A stretch of DNA of 64,000 bases from Cristatella mucedo (lineage: Eukaryota; Bryozoa; Phylactolaemata; Cristatellidae). This document shows, in pieces, positions 63,846 through 64,000 of this stretch. The notes below the pieces were generated by a model. That model was not told the DNA's origin and did no database searches. It saw nothing but the letters and a program-made list of their open reading frames with translations. The position numbers and the translations under genes are program-made. Each line of letters starts with the position of its first letter. Position 1 is the first letter of the stretch. The stretch spans positions 945,501 to 1,009,500 of the forward strand of contig WPIO01000061.1 in the NCBI GenBank assembly GCA_009760855.2, read 5' to 3'.

Positions 63846-64000
63846 TGGTCCATGCATTCGTGACATCTCGTCTCGACTTCTGCAACTCACTGCTTACTGG
63901 CCTACCAGCATGTGCGATCAGGCGATTGCAGCTGGTGCAAAACTCTGCAGCTAGGCTTGTCTGTCGTGAGCGTCGCAGTTGCCACATTACTCCACTTCTC
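63846..64000 (+). mobile_element. LINE family 1 copy running off the window end
   Basis: Encodes [20 protein letters not shown] followed by [20 protein letters not shown]. Its 3' part lies beyond the window. A SINE-A copy abuts its left edge. Confidence 0.82.

Overview
This window is animal nuclear DNA: intron-rich, AT-leaning and packed with old retrotransposons. The spliced genes use the standard genetic code and U2-type introns. Their products are metazoan-type PRPF8, CCDC92 and calpain-7. The repeats are CR1/L2-like LINEs, tRNA-derived SINEs and small DNA transposons, as is common in aquatic invertebrates. I cannot name the species.

Three protein genes, all on the minus strand, can be read exon by exon. 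(1) PRPF8, the central U5 snRNP/spliceosome scaffold, is complete: 38 coding exons at 14955-34182 join in one frame to 7383 nt (2460 aa). It has a repeat-expanded Pro/Gly/Met-rich N-terminus. Two of its 37 introns read as GC-AG, and one 3' splice site has been tandemly duplicated. (2) A CCDC92-family coiled-coil gene has two coding exons (41956-47267, 364 aa) and a NAGNAG tandem acceptor. (3) The last five exons of a calpain-7 (CAPN7) gene lie at 54207-62653. They encode the C-terminal calpain-type beta-sandwich region, and the 5' part lies beyond the window or was not recognised.

Layout. 1-14.9 kb is gene-poor and built of LINE and SINE relics plus two TIR elements. 15-34.2 kb is PRPF8; its introns hold LINE and SINE copies. 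34.2-41.9 kb is intergenic and contains the most unusual object in the window. This is a ~3 kb block of ~15 diverged ~170-bp satellite monomers enclosed by ~80-bp terminal inverted repeats (36199-39169). 42-47.3 kb is CCDC92, whose large intron carries a degenerate CCCTAAA telomere-like array. 47.3-54.2 kb is repeats and microsatellites. 54.2-62.7 kb is the 3' half of CAPN7, with a LINE in its last intron and a relic transposon-like gene in another. 62.7-64 kb returns to SINE and LINE sequence.

Repeat relationships are readable. LINE family 1 ends in (TTA)n and family 2 in (ATTAC)n. Family 3 keeps traces of both endonuclease and reverse transcriptase. SINE-A carries a 3' tail like that of LINE family 1, which suggests it borrows that LINE's machinery. 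SINE-B is a second tRNA-derived family with an intact B box. Nesting shows that some family 2 copies are younger than some family 1 copies.
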